Assembly: GCF_014673215.1 (NCBI RefSeq)
Contig: NZ_JACWMS010000002.1
Location: 1,426,001 to 1,490,000 of the forward strand
DNA: 64,000 bases
Direction of reading: 5' to 3'
Source: Gordonia hankookensis
GTDB taxonomy: Bacteria; Actinomycetota; Actinomycetes; Mycobacteriales; Mycobacteriaceae
Shown here: in pieces, positions 8,564-17,037 of the stretch
How positions within the stretch are numbered: position 1 is the stretch's first letter
Layout of the letters: the number at the start of each line of letters is the position of its first letter
The notes under the pieces: model-generated
What the model saw: the letters and a program-made list of their open reading frames with translations, nothing else
The model's database searches: none
What the model was told of the DNA's origin: nothing
Made by a program: the position numbers and the translations under genes

Positions 8564-8856
8564 GGCCACATCCTTCGGTGCAACTCCTGTACCCCATGAA
8601 AGGCAGTATGGGAATGGGCGGTCGCCGTGCGGATGGCGGCGATCGCCTCCCGGATCTCCGATGCGCCCTCTCTCCACTGCTCGTGGGCTTCTCGGTGGGC
8701 CTTGGCGCCCTTACCGGTCCACGACACATGGAGGTCATCGATACGTTTGTCGAGCGCCCGTATACGATCCTCTACGTTCTTGACGAACTTGCCGAGATCC
8801 TCGGTGAACTTCTCGACCTCGTTCAGATCGATGCGGTACGAGTCCTCGGATGTCAT
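8560..8856 (-). CDS. WXG100-family protein (ESAT-6-like)
   Basis: 98 aa, entirely helical, with a central W46-T-G48 turn between two amphipathic helices, the hallmark of WXG100 proteins secreted by type VII (ESX) systems. It starts inside the stop of the upstream WXG gene (ATGA) and its own stop overlaps the GTG of the toxin gene. It probably forms the helical-hairpin partner needed for export of the TNT protein. No ESX core genes (EccC, EccD and so on) are in the window, so the secretion machine must be elsewhere. Confidence 0.82.
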   Translation of the reverse strand: MTSEDSYRIDLNEVEKFTEDLGKFVKNVEDRIRALDKRIDDLHVSWTGKGAKAHREAHEQWREGASEIREAIAAIRTATAHSHTAFHGVQELHRRMWP

Positions 8857-9173
8857 GAGAGGTTCAGCAGGGGAGGGGACGCGGCATCCTCGATCACTCT
8901 AGTGTTCGAGGCCTCCTGCTCCGTGTATGTCTGCGCTGCCTCGACGAGCGCGCGGCCCATCGAATCCAGGCTCGTCAACACGTGTTCGAAACCATCGCAG
9001 CAGTGTGCCCACGGCTCGGCGTAAGAGTCTGCCGCAATGCCATGCCAACTCGAGCCGAACAGATCCTCTGCCTGTTTCGCGATCCGCGACCACCCGTTGG
9101 CGATGTCGCCATGGAGTTGCGCAACAGCATGAGAAGTGGCGCGTAGTCGCTCGAGATCCGCATTCAGGACCAT
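8853..9173 (-). CDS. WXG100-like protein, first gene of the toxin operon
   Basis: 106 aa, helical hairpin with W43-H-G45 in the sequence SSWHG at the turn. The ATG is preceded by GGGGGAG. It begins a four-gene minus-strand operon with 4-, 4- and 1-nt overlaps: WXG, WXG, toxin, immunity. It is longer and less regular than the second WXG protein, with a Cys pair near residue 60, and may be the toxin-specific export partner. The 130 bp before it (9174-9303) contain no gene and no promoter that I could place with confidence. Confidence 0.75.
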   Translation of the reverse strand: MVLNADLERLRATSHAVAQLHGDIANGWSRIAKQAEDLFGSSWHGIAADSYAEPWAHCCDGFEHVLTSLDSMGRALVEAAQTYTEQEASNTRVIEDAASPPLLNLS

Positions 9174-9303
9174 CGCTCCCCCAATCGACGGAGCACGACG
9201 CTACCACGGTGCGATCTCGTCGAATTCTTTGTGGCCCACCGGTGTCCGATATGGGTTATGGGTCGCTCTTTATCGAATTGACGGGCGGATGCCTGCCCGC
9301 GCT

Positions 9304-10173
9304 TCACCCACCCTCGCCGAGCCGCGTCGCCAGCGACTGCGCCAGAAGGGTATTCGTCGTCTCGGTGAGAGTGACGCGCGTGGCCGCATCGGCGAGGGCT
9401 CGCAGTTGGACCAGCGTGAGCGTCACCTCGGTGAGTCGGTCGTCGTCCGTGCCACCCGCCGTCGGAACCGTGAGTGCCTCCGCGGCACCGATCATCGCCT
9501 GGGACAACTCCTCGAACGCGGGTGCGACCCGTTCGATGATGTCGATGACCGCCGATGCCGGCCTGGTGGCGGTGATCAGGGGCAGGATCGTGTCGAGAAG
9601 GGCCGGTTCCTCGGCGGTCACGTCATCCGCCGAGTGGATGGTGATGAGCTTGAGGCGCGCCAGACGGTCGGCGTCGGCGGCATCGACACCGGCCTCGGCG
9701 AGTTCGGTGAGCGATGTCGAACGTGACGTCGGTGGTTCCTGGATGTCGGTGAGTTCGGTTTCGAGTCCGAGGACGTCGGCGATCTGTCTTCCGTTTTGCC
9801 ATGCGGTGATCAACTCGTCGATGTGGGCGATGGTGTATCCCCGTGACAGCATCGAACTGATCAGCGCCAGCCGCGACACGTGGCTGTCGGAATACAGCGT
9901 CACACGTCCGACGCGATGGGGCGGCGGCAGCAGGCCGCGCTCTCGATAGACCCGAATGTTTCGGGTCGTGACGCCGGAGATCCGGGCCAGGTCGTCGATG
10001 CGATACCTCGACACGGCTGGCTGGCCGAACGCCTGCCGCGTGGCGTTCGCCAGCAGCCTGGTGATGGTGGCCTCGAGTTCGCGCGACTGTTTGCCCACGT
10101 AGCGAGGGGTGGCCGACATGTGTTCGATCAGTGTCGCCAGATGGGCCATGCGCGCTGACGACGTTCGGGCCAT
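9304..10173 (-). CDS. MerR-family transcriptional regulator
   Basis: 289 aa. A MerR winged helix lies at about 57-125 (YRIDDLARISGVTTRNIRVYRERGLLPPP, with the HVSRLALI and RGYTIAHI elements). It is preceded by an unusual 55-residue N-terminal extension and followed by a long helical effector domain without a recognised metal-binding Cys cluster. The ATG has an upstream GGAGGTGA. It is divergent from the hydrolase/SDR/monooxygenase operon at 10285, with a 111-bp shared region, and is its likely regulator. Confidence 0.88.
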   Translation of the reverse strand: MARTSSARMAHLATLIEHMSATPRYVGKQSRELEATITRLLANATRQAFGQPAVSRYRIDDLARISGVTTRNIRVYRERGLLPPPHRVGRVTLYSDSHVSRLALISSMLSRGYTIAHIDELITAWQNGRQIADVLGLETELTDIQEPPTSRSTSLTELAEAGVDAADADRLARLKLITIHSADDVTAEEPALLDTILPLITATRPASAVIDIIERVAPAFEELSQAMIGAAEALTVPTAGGTDDDRLTEVTLTLVQLRALADAATRVTLTETTNTLLAQSLATRLGEGG

Positions 10174-10249
10174 TGCTCGTCACCTCCGCCTTCGTGCTGT
10201 GCTCCGGCGCCGCGACCGGCGAACAGCAATCACACTACGCAATGTGCCA

Positions 10250-10278
10250 TTGACAGATGGCGGGATTGGTGATGCGAT
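10250..10278 (+). promoter_or_regulatory. Predicted promoter, leaderless start of the hydrolase operon
   Basis: A perfect TTGACA (10250-10255) and TGCGAT (10273-10278) are 17 bp apart. Transcription would begin at or next to the GTG start at 10285, giving a leaderless mRNA; this agrees with the lack of a ribosome site. The -35 box sits inside an inverted repeat, GCCAT-6-ATGGC (10246-10261), a possible regulator site. Confidence 0.5.
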
Positions 10279-10284
10279 TCGACT

Positions 10285-11265
10285 GTGACGGAGACCTCAT
10301 CTGCTTCACGATGGGCGGCCTGGCTGGCGCGACGAACCTTGCGCCCGTTCGCCGAGGTGCTGCCTACCGGATCCGTGCAAGTCCAGACGTCGCGTGCCAT
10401 CGTGGCGGGCGCGATGCTGATCGGTTGTCCGCCACCGCACCGAGTTCGGGTCGACAGGCTCGCCACCGGAACCTTCCGGGGTGAGTGGGTGTACCCGCCC
10501 GGGACGGAGAAGTCACGACAGGTCGTCCTATACGTCCATGGCAGCGGGTATGCGATCTGCTCGGCGAGGACCCACCGCGGAATGGTCGCCCGGCTCGCCC
10601 ACCTGACACGTATGCCGTTCTTCTCCGTCGACTACCGATTGGCGCCCGAGCATCCTTTTCCCGCGGCCGCCGACGACGTGGAGGCCGCATATCGCTGGCT
10701 TCAGGACATCGGGTACCGGGCAGAGAACATCACTCTTGCCGGCGACTCGGCGGGCGGACACCTGATCGTGGACCTGTTGGCAGAGAACGTACGTCATGGC
10801 CGCCCGCAACCTCGGTCGGTGCTGCTCATGTCCCCGCTCATCGATCTGACGCTGCAGCTCGCCCGCAGGCGTGAGCGTGAAGTCGGACCGGATCCGCTGA
10901 TCTCGGCGCGCGCCGCTCGACGCCTGGTCCGCCATTACACGGATGGGCAGCCCGACGACCTGCCCCGCCTCCGGCTCACCCTCGACCACGCAGACGACCT
11001 ACCGCCGACTCTCATCCAGGTCGGCGGCGCGGAGATGCTCGTCGCCGACGCGCAGGAGGCGCAGTGGATGCTCACCACGGCCGGAGGCGTCTGCGACCTG
11101 CAGATCTGGCCGGGACAATCCCATGTCTTCCAAGCACTTCCGTTGCTCATCCCGGAGGCGACACCTGCGTTGGCGGCCGCGGCGTCATTCATTACCGGAC
11201 CTCGTGAGCCGAGCGAGGTGCCAGAGAAGACAAGCAGTGAGTCGAAAGGGCGTGTGACAGCATGA
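10285..11265 (+). CDS. Alpha/beta hydrolase, hormone-sensitive-lipase family (LipR-like)
   Basis: 326 aa. It has an HG oxyanion motif at VHGSGY (H85), the nucleophile elbow GDSAGG (S155), the HSL-type segment VDYRLAPEHPFPAA, and a late GQSH for the catalytic His. The GTG start lies 6 nt after a predicted -10 box, so the message is probably leaderless. It is the first gene of a four-gene coupled operon (SDR, di-iron protein, Baeyer-Villiger monooxygenase). The set resembles the mymA operon of M. tuberculosis (monooxygenase, LipR, SadH and others), in which esters and ketones made by the monooxygenase are processed. Esterase activity is likely; the physiological ester is unknown. Confidence 0.85.
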   Translation: MTETSSASRWAAWLARRTLRPFAEVLPTGSVQVQTSRAIVAGAMLIGCPPPHRVRVDRLATGTFRGEWVYPPGTEKSRQVVLYVHGSGYAICSARTHRGMVARLAHLTRMPFFSVDYRLAPEHPFPAAADDVEAAYRWLQDIGYRAENITLAGDSAGGHLIVDLLAENVRHGRPQPRSVLLMSPLIDLTLQLARRREREVGPDPLISARAARRLVRHYTDGQPDDLPRLRLTLDHADDLPPTLIQVGGAEMLVADAQEAQWMLTTAGGVCDLQIWPGQSHVFQALPLLIPEATPALAAAASFITGPREPSEVPEKTSSESKGRVTA

Positions 11266-12140
11266 CAACCAAGAGATCGTATGACGCACATGCCGTGGTC
11301 ACGGGTGCGGGCAGTGGTATCGGACGTGCCTTCGCGATCGAGCTGGCGCGGCGGGGTGGGCACGTGCTCTGCGCCGACATCGATGGCGGCCGCGCCGAGG
11401 AGACCGTCCGACTCATCGAGGCCACCGGTCGCGGCCGGGCAGAGCCGATCGTCTGCGACGTCGCGGATCCCGACGACATGCGCACTCTCGCCGCCCACGC
11501 CCTGAGCTGTTTCGACGGTCCCACGACGCTGATGATCAACAATGCCGGTGTCGGGATCGGAGGTCGTCCGGTCGGTGCCATCGGCCTCGCCGACTGGGAG
11601 TGGGCACTCGGCATCAATCTGCGCGGCATGGTCTACGGGTCGGAACTCTTTCTGCCTCAACTCCGTGATGCCGGTCATGGCGGACTCATCAATGTCGCAT
11701 CGGCCGCGGCCTTCTCCGCCGCCCCCGGAATGGCCGCCTACAACGTCGGCAAGGCGGGAGTGCTCGCACTCTCGGAGACGATCGCCGCGGAGCTGTCCGG
11801 CAGCGATCTGGCCGTCACCGTCCTGTGCCCCACGTTCGTGAAAACGAATGTCGCAGCGGATGGTCGGATCACAGCCGAGGCCATGAAACTCGCGGAGACG
11901 CTGATGCGGCTGTCAGGAAAATCGCCGGAGCAGGTGGCGCGCCAGACCCTCGACGCCAACGATCGGGGTCGTCTGTACGTGGTGCCACAGGTCGAGGCCA
12001 AGACGATCTGGCTGATGAAACGTCTGCTACCGCGGACCTACACCATCGGAGCCGGAATCCTGAATCGACTCAGCCCGCTGCTCACGGCGACCGACGCGGA
12101 AACCATCGCAGACCACGAGCCCATCCCGGAAGGAGTCTGA
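11262..12140 (+). CDS. Short-chain dehydrogenase/reductase (SadH-like)
   Basis: 292 aa, starting in an ATGA overlap with the hydrolase. It shows the Rossmann TGAGSGIG motif at 14-21, NNAG at 92-95, catalytic Ser147, and Y160-x3-K164 in YNVGK: a complete classical SDR. The tail (from about 240) is longer than usual and hydrophobic, as in SadH-type SDRs. It probably interconverts an alcohol with the ketone or aldehyde used by the Baeyer-Villiger monooxygenase two genes downstream. Confidence 0.88.
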   Translation: MTTKRSYDAHAVVTGAGSGIGRAFAIELARRGGHVLCADIDGGRAEETVRLIEATGRGRAEPIVCDVADPDDMRTLAAHALSCFDGPTTLMINNAGVGIGGRPVGAIGLADWEWALGINLRGMVYGSELFLPQLRDAGHGGLINVASAAAFSAAPGMAAYNVGKAGVLALSETIAAELSGSDLAVTVLCPTFVKTNVAADGRITAEAMKLAETLMRLSGKSPEQVARQTLDANDRGRLYVVPQVEAKTIWLMKRLLPRTYTIGAGILNRLSPLLTATDAETIADHEPIPEGV

Positions 12141-12141
12141 G

Positions 12142-13059
12142 ATGCCCATCGTGCTCGAGGACATGTTGCAGACCATCAAGGACCGACAGTGGGCGCTCGG
12201 AGACGTCGACTGGGAGGCTCCCGGTGCCGATCTCATCACTGATGAGCAGAAGCCAAAGCTCAAGGCCTTCATGGCCGATCTGGTGTGGATCGAGAACGTC
12301 GGGGCCCGCGGATTCGCCGCTCTGGCGAAGAAGGCCCCCGACGACACCCTCGCCGAGATCTATCGCTACTTTCACGCCGAGGAACAAAAGCACGCCAACG
12401 CCGAGCTCGCACTGATGCGACGGTGGGGGATGCTCGAGGATGACGAGGTCCCCGAGCCGAACATCAACATCCGACTTGCGATCGAATGGCTCGACACCTT
12501 CGCCGATCACATGTCGCTGTCGGTGTTGGGCACCGTGATCCCGATGCTGGAGGTCGCTCTCGACGGAGCGTTGCTGAAGTTCCTCCTCGAGGAGGTCCAG
12601 GATCCGGTGTGTCACGAGGCATTCCGGAAGATCAACGCCGACGAGTCTCGGCACCTCGCGGTCGACTTCCATGCCCTCGACATGATCGGCAACTCCCGTC
12701 TGCGCAAACTGATCATCGAAGCGGTCGGCACCGTCGCATCACCCGGCGTCATCATCGGCACTCTCATGTACGTGCCGCTGCTGAACAAGATGCGCGACAA
12801 CATCGTTGCGATGGGACTGCAGGAAGAGCGCCTGTACGAGGCGATGAAGCGGTTCAAGAAGAACGGCGAGCGCGGCAAGGGCACCCGCCTGCTCACCTAC
12901 CAGGTACTCAAGTACCACGCCGGTTGGGTCATCAACCGCGACAGTCCGTATCACTATTTCGCGGATGCGATGGTCCGGGTGACCGATCACTATCCGCGTT
13001 TCCTGTTGCGGCCGCAGCCGACCTGGTCGAAGGAACTGACCTACGAGCCGGTCGCATGA
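12142..13059 (+). CDS. Ferritin-like di-iron protein of the PF10118 'metal-dependent hydrolase' family
   Basis: 305 aa, one base after the SDR stop with a GGAGT ribosome site inside the SDR 3' end. Two ExxH motifs are visible, HAEEQKH at about 77 and NADESRHLAVDF at about 172, with further Glu residues (IENVG; MLEVALD) on other helices. This is the ligand set of a four-helix carboxylate-bridged di-iron site. The family is named a hydrolase in databases, but the ligand pattern suggests an oxygen- or redox-active centre. It is consistently found next to SDR and flavin monooxygenase genes in actinobacteria. Biochemical role uncertain. Confidence 0.75.
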   Translation: MPIVLEDMLQTIKDRQWALGDVDWEAPGADLITDEQKPKLKAFMADLVWIENVGARGFAALAKKAPDDTLAEIYRYFHAEEQKHANAELALMRRWGMLEDDEVPEPNINIRLAIEWLDTFADHMSLSVLGTVIPMLEVALDGALLKFLLEEVQDPVCHEAFRKINADESRHLAVDFHALDMIGNSRLRKLIIEAVGTVASPGVIIGTLMYVPLLNKMRDNIVAMGLQEERLYEAMKRFKKNGERGKGTRLLTYQVLKYHAGWVINRDSPYHYFADAMVRVTDHYPRFLLRPQPTWSKELTYEPVA

Positions 13060-14609
13060 GCGTGGGAGGCGCGACCGACGAGCGGGCCGTCGACACCACC
13101 ACGCTGATCATCGGCGCCGGGTTCGCCGGCATCGGTACCGCGATCCGACTGCTCCAACAGGGGCACGACGACCTGGTGATCCTCGAACGCGACGTGCGGC
13201 CGGGCGGAACCTGGCGGGACAACGATTACCCGGGCGCCGCCTGCGACATCCCGTCGCGCCTCTACTCGTACTCGTTTGCTCCGAACCCAGAATGGACACA
13301 GACATATTCGGAGAGCAGCGAGATCCTGGCGTACATCGACGGCATGATCGCCGACCACGGACTCGACCGCCACATCCGGTACTCGCACCTGGCGATCGGG
13401 ATGGAGTTCGACGAAGCGGTCGGTAGCTGGATCGTCGACATCGCCGATCGTGAACCGATCGTCGCGCGCACTGTGGTGGTGGCCTCGGGGCCGCTCTCGA
13501 CGCCGGGCTATCCCGACATCACCGGCCTCGACGACTTCGCCGGGCATCGGATGCACTCGGCCGCCTGGGATCACGAGTACGACTTCGAGGGCAAGAAGGT
13601 CGGCGTGATCGGCACCGGCGCCAGCGGTGTCCAACTGATCCCGGAACTTGTTCGCGCCGGCGCCGATGTGACGGTCTTCCAGCGTACGCCGGGGTGGGTG
13701 CTGCCGCGTCTCGATCGCCGTGTCTCGGGGATGAGCCGACAGTTGTACCGTTCGATGCCGTTGACGCAGACAGTGGCTCGTCGTCTGTGGTTCGCCGGAC
13801 ATGAGTCGGTGGCACTCGGAGCGGTGTGGAACTCACCGTTCACACGCGTGATCGAAGCCGTGGCCAAACTGAATCTACGTGCACAGGTGGGTGATCCGTG
13901 GATGAGGCGGCAACTGACGCCGGACTTCCGGGCCGGTTGTAAGCGCCTGCTCATGACAAATGACTACTATCCTGCGCTGCAGGCAGACAACTGCGCACTC
14001 GTCACGTGGCCGATCGCGCGAATCTGTGAACACGGGGTGCGGACCGTCGAAGGGATCGAACGAAGATTTGACTGCCTCGTGTTCGCAACGGGTTTCGAGG
14101 TGTCGAAACAGGGTACGCCGATCCCGATCCGAGGCCGTGGTGGGCGGGTCCTGGCCGACGAATGGTCGGGCGGCGCGTATGCCTACAAGAGCTTCGCGGT
14201 CTCGGGCTTCCCCAACCTGTACTTCACCTTCGGCCCGAACTCCGGACCGGGCCACAACTCGGCGCTGGTCTACATGGAGGCGCAGATCGAGGCCATCGTC
14301 ACCGCGATCTCGATCATCCGTGACCGCGGCCTGCGACTCCTCGACGTACACGAACCGGCGCAGGACGCCTACAACGCGACAATCCAGAAACGGCTCGAAC
14401 ACACGACCTGGAACTCCGGCTGTCGTAGCTGGTATCTGACCGCCGACGGATTCAATGCGACGATGTACCCCGGATTCGCCACGCAGTACATTGCGCAGAT
14501 GCGGACGATCGATTTCACCCGGGACTTCCGTGCGGTCGCCGCAGAAGTGCCGTCGACGCGGGCTGGGCGGTCATCTGATCGGCTGAATCCAGGGCTGCGG
14601 CGTCGCTGA
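13056..14609 (+). CDS. Baeyer-Villiger flavin monooxygenase (MymA/EthA-like)
   Basis: 517 aa, ATG overlapping the previous stop (ATGA). The FAD-binding GAGFAGIG lies at 20-26, the Baeyer-Villiger fingerprint FAGHRMHSAAW at 161-171, and the NADPH-binding GTGASG at 186-191. Together these identify a type I BVMO that inserts oxygen next to a ketone using NADPH and FAD. Length and the conserved GPNSGPGHNS late motif fit the family. It closes the operon started at 10285. With the SDR (alcohol to ketone) and hydrolase (ester cleavage) it forms a logical alcohol-ketone-ester-acid route. Confidence 0.92.
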   Translation: MSVGGATDERAVDTTTLIIGAGFAGIGTAIRLLQQGHDDLVILERDVRPGGTWRDNDYPGAACDIPSRLYSYSFAPNPEWTQTYSESSEILAYIDGMIADHGLDRHIRYSHLAIGMEFDEAVGSWIVDIADREPIVARTVVVASGPLSTPGYPDITGLDDFAGHRMHSAAWDHEYDFEGKKVGVIGTGASGVQLIPELVRAGADVTVFQRTPGWVLPRLDRRVSGMSRQLYRSMPLTQTVARRLWFAGHESVALGAVWNSPFTRVIEAVAKLNLRAQVGDPWMRRQLTPDFRAGCKRLLMTNDYYPALQADNCALVTWPIARICEHGVRTVEGIERRFDCLVFATGFEVSKQGTPIPIRGRGGRVLADEWSGGAYAYKSFAVSGFPNLYFTFGPNSGPGHNSALVYMEAQIEAIVTAISIIRDRGLRLLDVHEPAQDAYNATIQKRLEHTTWNSGCRSWYLTADGFNATMYPGFATQYIAQMRTIDFTRDFRAVAAEVPSTRAGRSSDRLNPGLRRR

Positions 14610-14746
14610 CGCGGGTAGTGGTGAGTGGCGTGGGTACTGTCCGCGCCGGAATCCGGGTAGTCGCTTACCCGTTCCGCGAGCGGGCGCGAGGGTGACCATC
14701 GAGATGTGCGCGACCCCCGGCGCACATTCACCCACCAGGAGCAATC

Positions 14747-15163
14747 ATGTCCACCACTTCATCTTCCACGACCCGACGCCGGGCCCGAACGACAGCGGGC
14801 ATCGCAACCCTCGCTGCCGCTGCGGGCGCCGCGACCCTCGTTCTCGCGGCTCCGGCATCCGCTCAGGCGACCAGTGTCTCGGTGACCCCGGGGCCCGGCG
14901 GCCGCATCGGCACCACGTGTACCTACGATGTGACGGCACCCGTCACCGGACCGAACACGGTGCGTTTCAAGGACAATGGTGTACCCATCGGCGGCGGACC
15001 CATCGCGGTCTCCGGTGGTGTGGCCACCGTGAAATGGACCCCGACCACACCGGGGCAGCACACCATCACGGCCCAACAGGGCACCGGCAATGGCCCCATC
15101 CGATCGACAAGCGTTCAAGTCGGCCAGGGAATGAACTTCGGCAGCATCTGCCTGGTGTTCTGA
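14747..15163 (+). CDS. Secreted small Ig-like domain protein
   Basis: 138 aa. A twin-Arg-containing positive N-terminus, hydrophobic core and APASAQA cleavage site give a signal peptide of about 40 residues. The mature part has an immunoglobulin-like beta pattern (VSVTPGPGGRIGTTCTYDV...TVKWTPTTPGQHTITA) with two Cys (in GTTCTYD and GSICLVF) that could form a disulfide. Monocistronic, ribosome site AGGAGCA. An exported surface or soluble protein; no specific function can be given. Confidence 0.72.
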   Translation: MSTTSSSTTRRRARTTAGIATLAAAAGAATLVLAAPASAQATSVSVTPGPGGRIGTTCTYDVTAPVTGPNTVRFKDNGVPIGGGPIAVSGGVATVKWTPTTPGQHTITAQQGTGNGPIRSTSVQVGQGMNFGSICLVF

Positions 15164-15175
15164 CCGGCAGTGCGA

Positions 15176-15209
15176 GGGTGGAGTCGGCTCCCGCGGGCCG
15201 GCTCCACCC
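15176..15209. terminator. Strong hairpin terminator between convergent genes
   Basis: The 13-bp arms 15176-15188 and 15197-15209 (GGGTGGAGTCGGC / GCCGGCTCCACCC, one G-T wobble in RNA) flank an 8-nt loop. It lies between the Ig-like gene and the convergent amidase and can serve both. No T-run follows, as is common in high-GC actinobacteria. Confidence 0.75.
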
Positions 15210-15218
15210 GTCCACGTC

Positions 15219-16421
15219 CTAATCGTCGGTCTGATCGTCGCCGCCTGCGCAACGACGTGCCAGGCGAACGAGGGAGCGATCGGTGTGGGGGGCTCCGACG
15301 AGACAGATGCCGATCGGGAGGCGCGACCGCGACGATGGGAATGTGACCGCCGGCAGCCCTCCGATCGATGCGAGACACGTGAGTTGGAGCGTCGTCTCAC
15401 GCGCGCAGCGCAGGGCGTCGGCGTCGGCGTCGGTCGGTGCCGGGATGGTCGTGGCGGTGGGCAGCAACAGAACCCGGGATTCGACGGCCGATCGCAGGCG
15501 TGCGGCGATCTCGTGGGCACGATGGCGTGCGGCCATGTAGTCGCGTGCGCTGATGGCCCGCCCGATCGCGAAGCGTGCGGCGATGTCGGCGGGCAGTGCG
15601 GTGGGATGCTCCGCCACCCAATTCCCGTGGGACTGCCACGCCTCATACGCCTGGACCGTGGTGAAGGTATCCCGGCAATCATCGAGGTCAAGGCCGAGGT
15701 CGATGTGATCGGCATCGAAACGGTCTGCGTAGCGCATGATCTCGTCGGCGACCTCATCGTCGGCTGCCGCGATGAGGGCCGGGTCGAGTACGACCGGCGC
15801 GGCCGGTGCCGACTCTTCGATGGCCGATCGCGCCACCAGCGCGGCATCGACCACACGTGCAAGGGTTGCACCGTCGCGCGTGATCCATCCGACGGTGTCG
15901 AAAGACGGTGCGAGTGGCACCATTCCGACGGTGTCCATGGCGCCGTGGGTGGTGCGCAGGCCCCACAGATTCTGGTAGGCGGCCGGTACCCGAATCGATC
16001 CGGCCGTGTCGGTACCGAGACCGATCGTCGCGTGGCCGTGCGCGACCGCAGCACTGGGACCGCTCGATGATCCGCCCGGAATACGCCCGGGTGCAGCCAG
16101 ATTCATCGGTGTCCCGTAGTTGTTGCTCGTACCGGTGATGCTGTATGCGAAGGCGTCGGTCTGCGCAACGCCCGTGACCGACGCGCCGGCATCGAGCAAC
16201 GTGTGTACCGCCGCCGCGTGGTCCGGCTCGGGCACTCTCTCGGCGAGAAAGTCCCGGAGCCCGGCGCCGATCGCTACACCGGCCACCCCGAACACGTCCT
16301 TGACCGCAACTGTCTCGCCGTGCAGTGGACCGACGGTGGTCGGCATGACCAGCGGTGCACCGACGATTCGCCAGATACGGGTGTCCCACGTTGTTTCGAT
16401 TTGGACTGTTGGTCCGACCAT
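15219..16421 (-). CDS. Amidase signature family hydrolase
   Basis: 400 aa. The Ser-cisSer-Lys machinery is intact: Lys in ETVAVKDVFGV, the glycine/serine-rich GGSSSGPSAAVA, and the nucleophile Ser in TDTAGSIRVPA. Short for the family (usual 450-500), with a compact C-terminal half, as in GatA-like amidases acting on small amides. No signal peptide, so cytoplasmic. It stands alone on the minus strand, divergent from the SnoaL-like gene at 16531. Substrate unknown. Confidence 0.88.
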   Translation of the reverse strand: MVGPTVQIETTWDTRIWRIVGAPLVMPTTVGPLHGETVAVKDVFGVAGVAIGAGLRDFLAERVPEPDHAAAVHTLLDAGASVTGVAQTDAFAYSITGTSNNYGTPMNLAAPGRIPGGSSSGPSAAVAHGHATIGLGTDTAGSIRVPAAYQNLWGLRTTHGAMDTVGMVPLAPSFDTVGWITRDGATLARVVDAALVARSAIEESAPAAPVVLDPALIAAADDEVADEIMRYADRFDADHIDLGLDLDDCRDTFTTVQAYEAWQSHGNWVAEHPTALPADIAARFAIGRAISARDYMAARHRAHEIAARLRSAVESRVLLLPTATTIPAPTDADADALRCARETTLQLTCLASIGGLPAVTFPSSRSRLPIGICLVGAPHTDRSLVRLARRCAGGDDQTDD

Positions 16422-16530
16422 CTTTGGGAGCCTACGATCGCCGTGCGGCCTGGGCGAGGTGAAACGGAGATGGTTACTGCGTCGTAACGCCGCGGGAACA
16501 TGACACGGACTCCTGTCCTATCGTGAACGC

Positions 16531-17034
16531 ATGACCTCCATCGACGAGCTCACCAGCCGCCTCGACGACCTCGACCGGGTCGAGGCGATCAAGCAGCTGA
16601 AGCATCGGTACTGGCGTGCATGCGATGGCAAGGACCCCAAGGGGTTCCGGGATTGCTTCATCCGCAGCGGCGCCCGCATCGACTACGGTCCGCTCGGCGC
16701 CTACGACGACGCCGAACCGATGGCGAAGATCTTCGGACAGGTTGCTCTGCACCGGGTCGATGGCGAGTACGTCATCTTCGACATGCACCACGGCATGCAT
16801 CCCGACATCACGCTGACCTCCGACTCCACCGCGACCGGCCGCTGGACGCTGAAGTTCCGCCAGGTCAATCTGCTCGACCGCACCGAGACGATCATGACGG
16901 GGGAGTACGACGACGAGTACGTCGTCGAGGACGGCGAGTGGAAGATGTCGGCCAGCACGATGACCGAGCGATGGTCGATCCGCAGACCGCTCGGCGACGA
17001 CGCACAGTTGCGACCGGGAACATTCGCCGGTTAG
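16531..17034 (+). CDS. SnoaL/NTF2-like protein
   Basis: 167 aa with the alpha+beta cone of SnoaL-like_4 proteins: an N-terminal helix (DRVEAIKQLKHRYWRACDGKD), then HHGMHPDITLTSDSTATGRW and EYDDEYVVEDGEWKMS. Relatives are dehydratases, isomerases, ring-hydroxylating dioxygenase small subunits and stand-alone binding proteins. A TATCGT box sits 6 nt before the ATG, suggesting a leaderless message. The gene ends 3 bp before the convergent ketopantoate-reductase-like gene. Exact role not deducible. Confidence 0.75.
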   Translation: MTSIDELTSRLDDLDRVEAIKQLKHRYWRACDGKDPKGFRDCFIRSGARIDYGPLGAYDDAEPMAKIFGQVALHRVDGEYVIFDMHHGMHPDITLTSDSTATGRWTLKFRQVNLLDRTETIMTGEYDDEYVVEDGEWKMSASTMTERWSIRRPLGDDAQLRPGTFAG

Positions 17035-17037
17035 GCG

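Noticed and set aside
8564..8677. N-terminal extension of the TNT protein
   Set aside because: It would overlap most of the WXG100 gene end in another frame; a GTG at 8563 overlaps the WXG100 stop as GTGA, the pattern used throughout this operon.
12486..13055. Upstream extension of the monooxygenase frame
   Set aside because: It lies across the di-iron gene in another frame; the monooxygenase starts at ATG 13056 with an ATGA overlap and the FAD motif 20 residues later.
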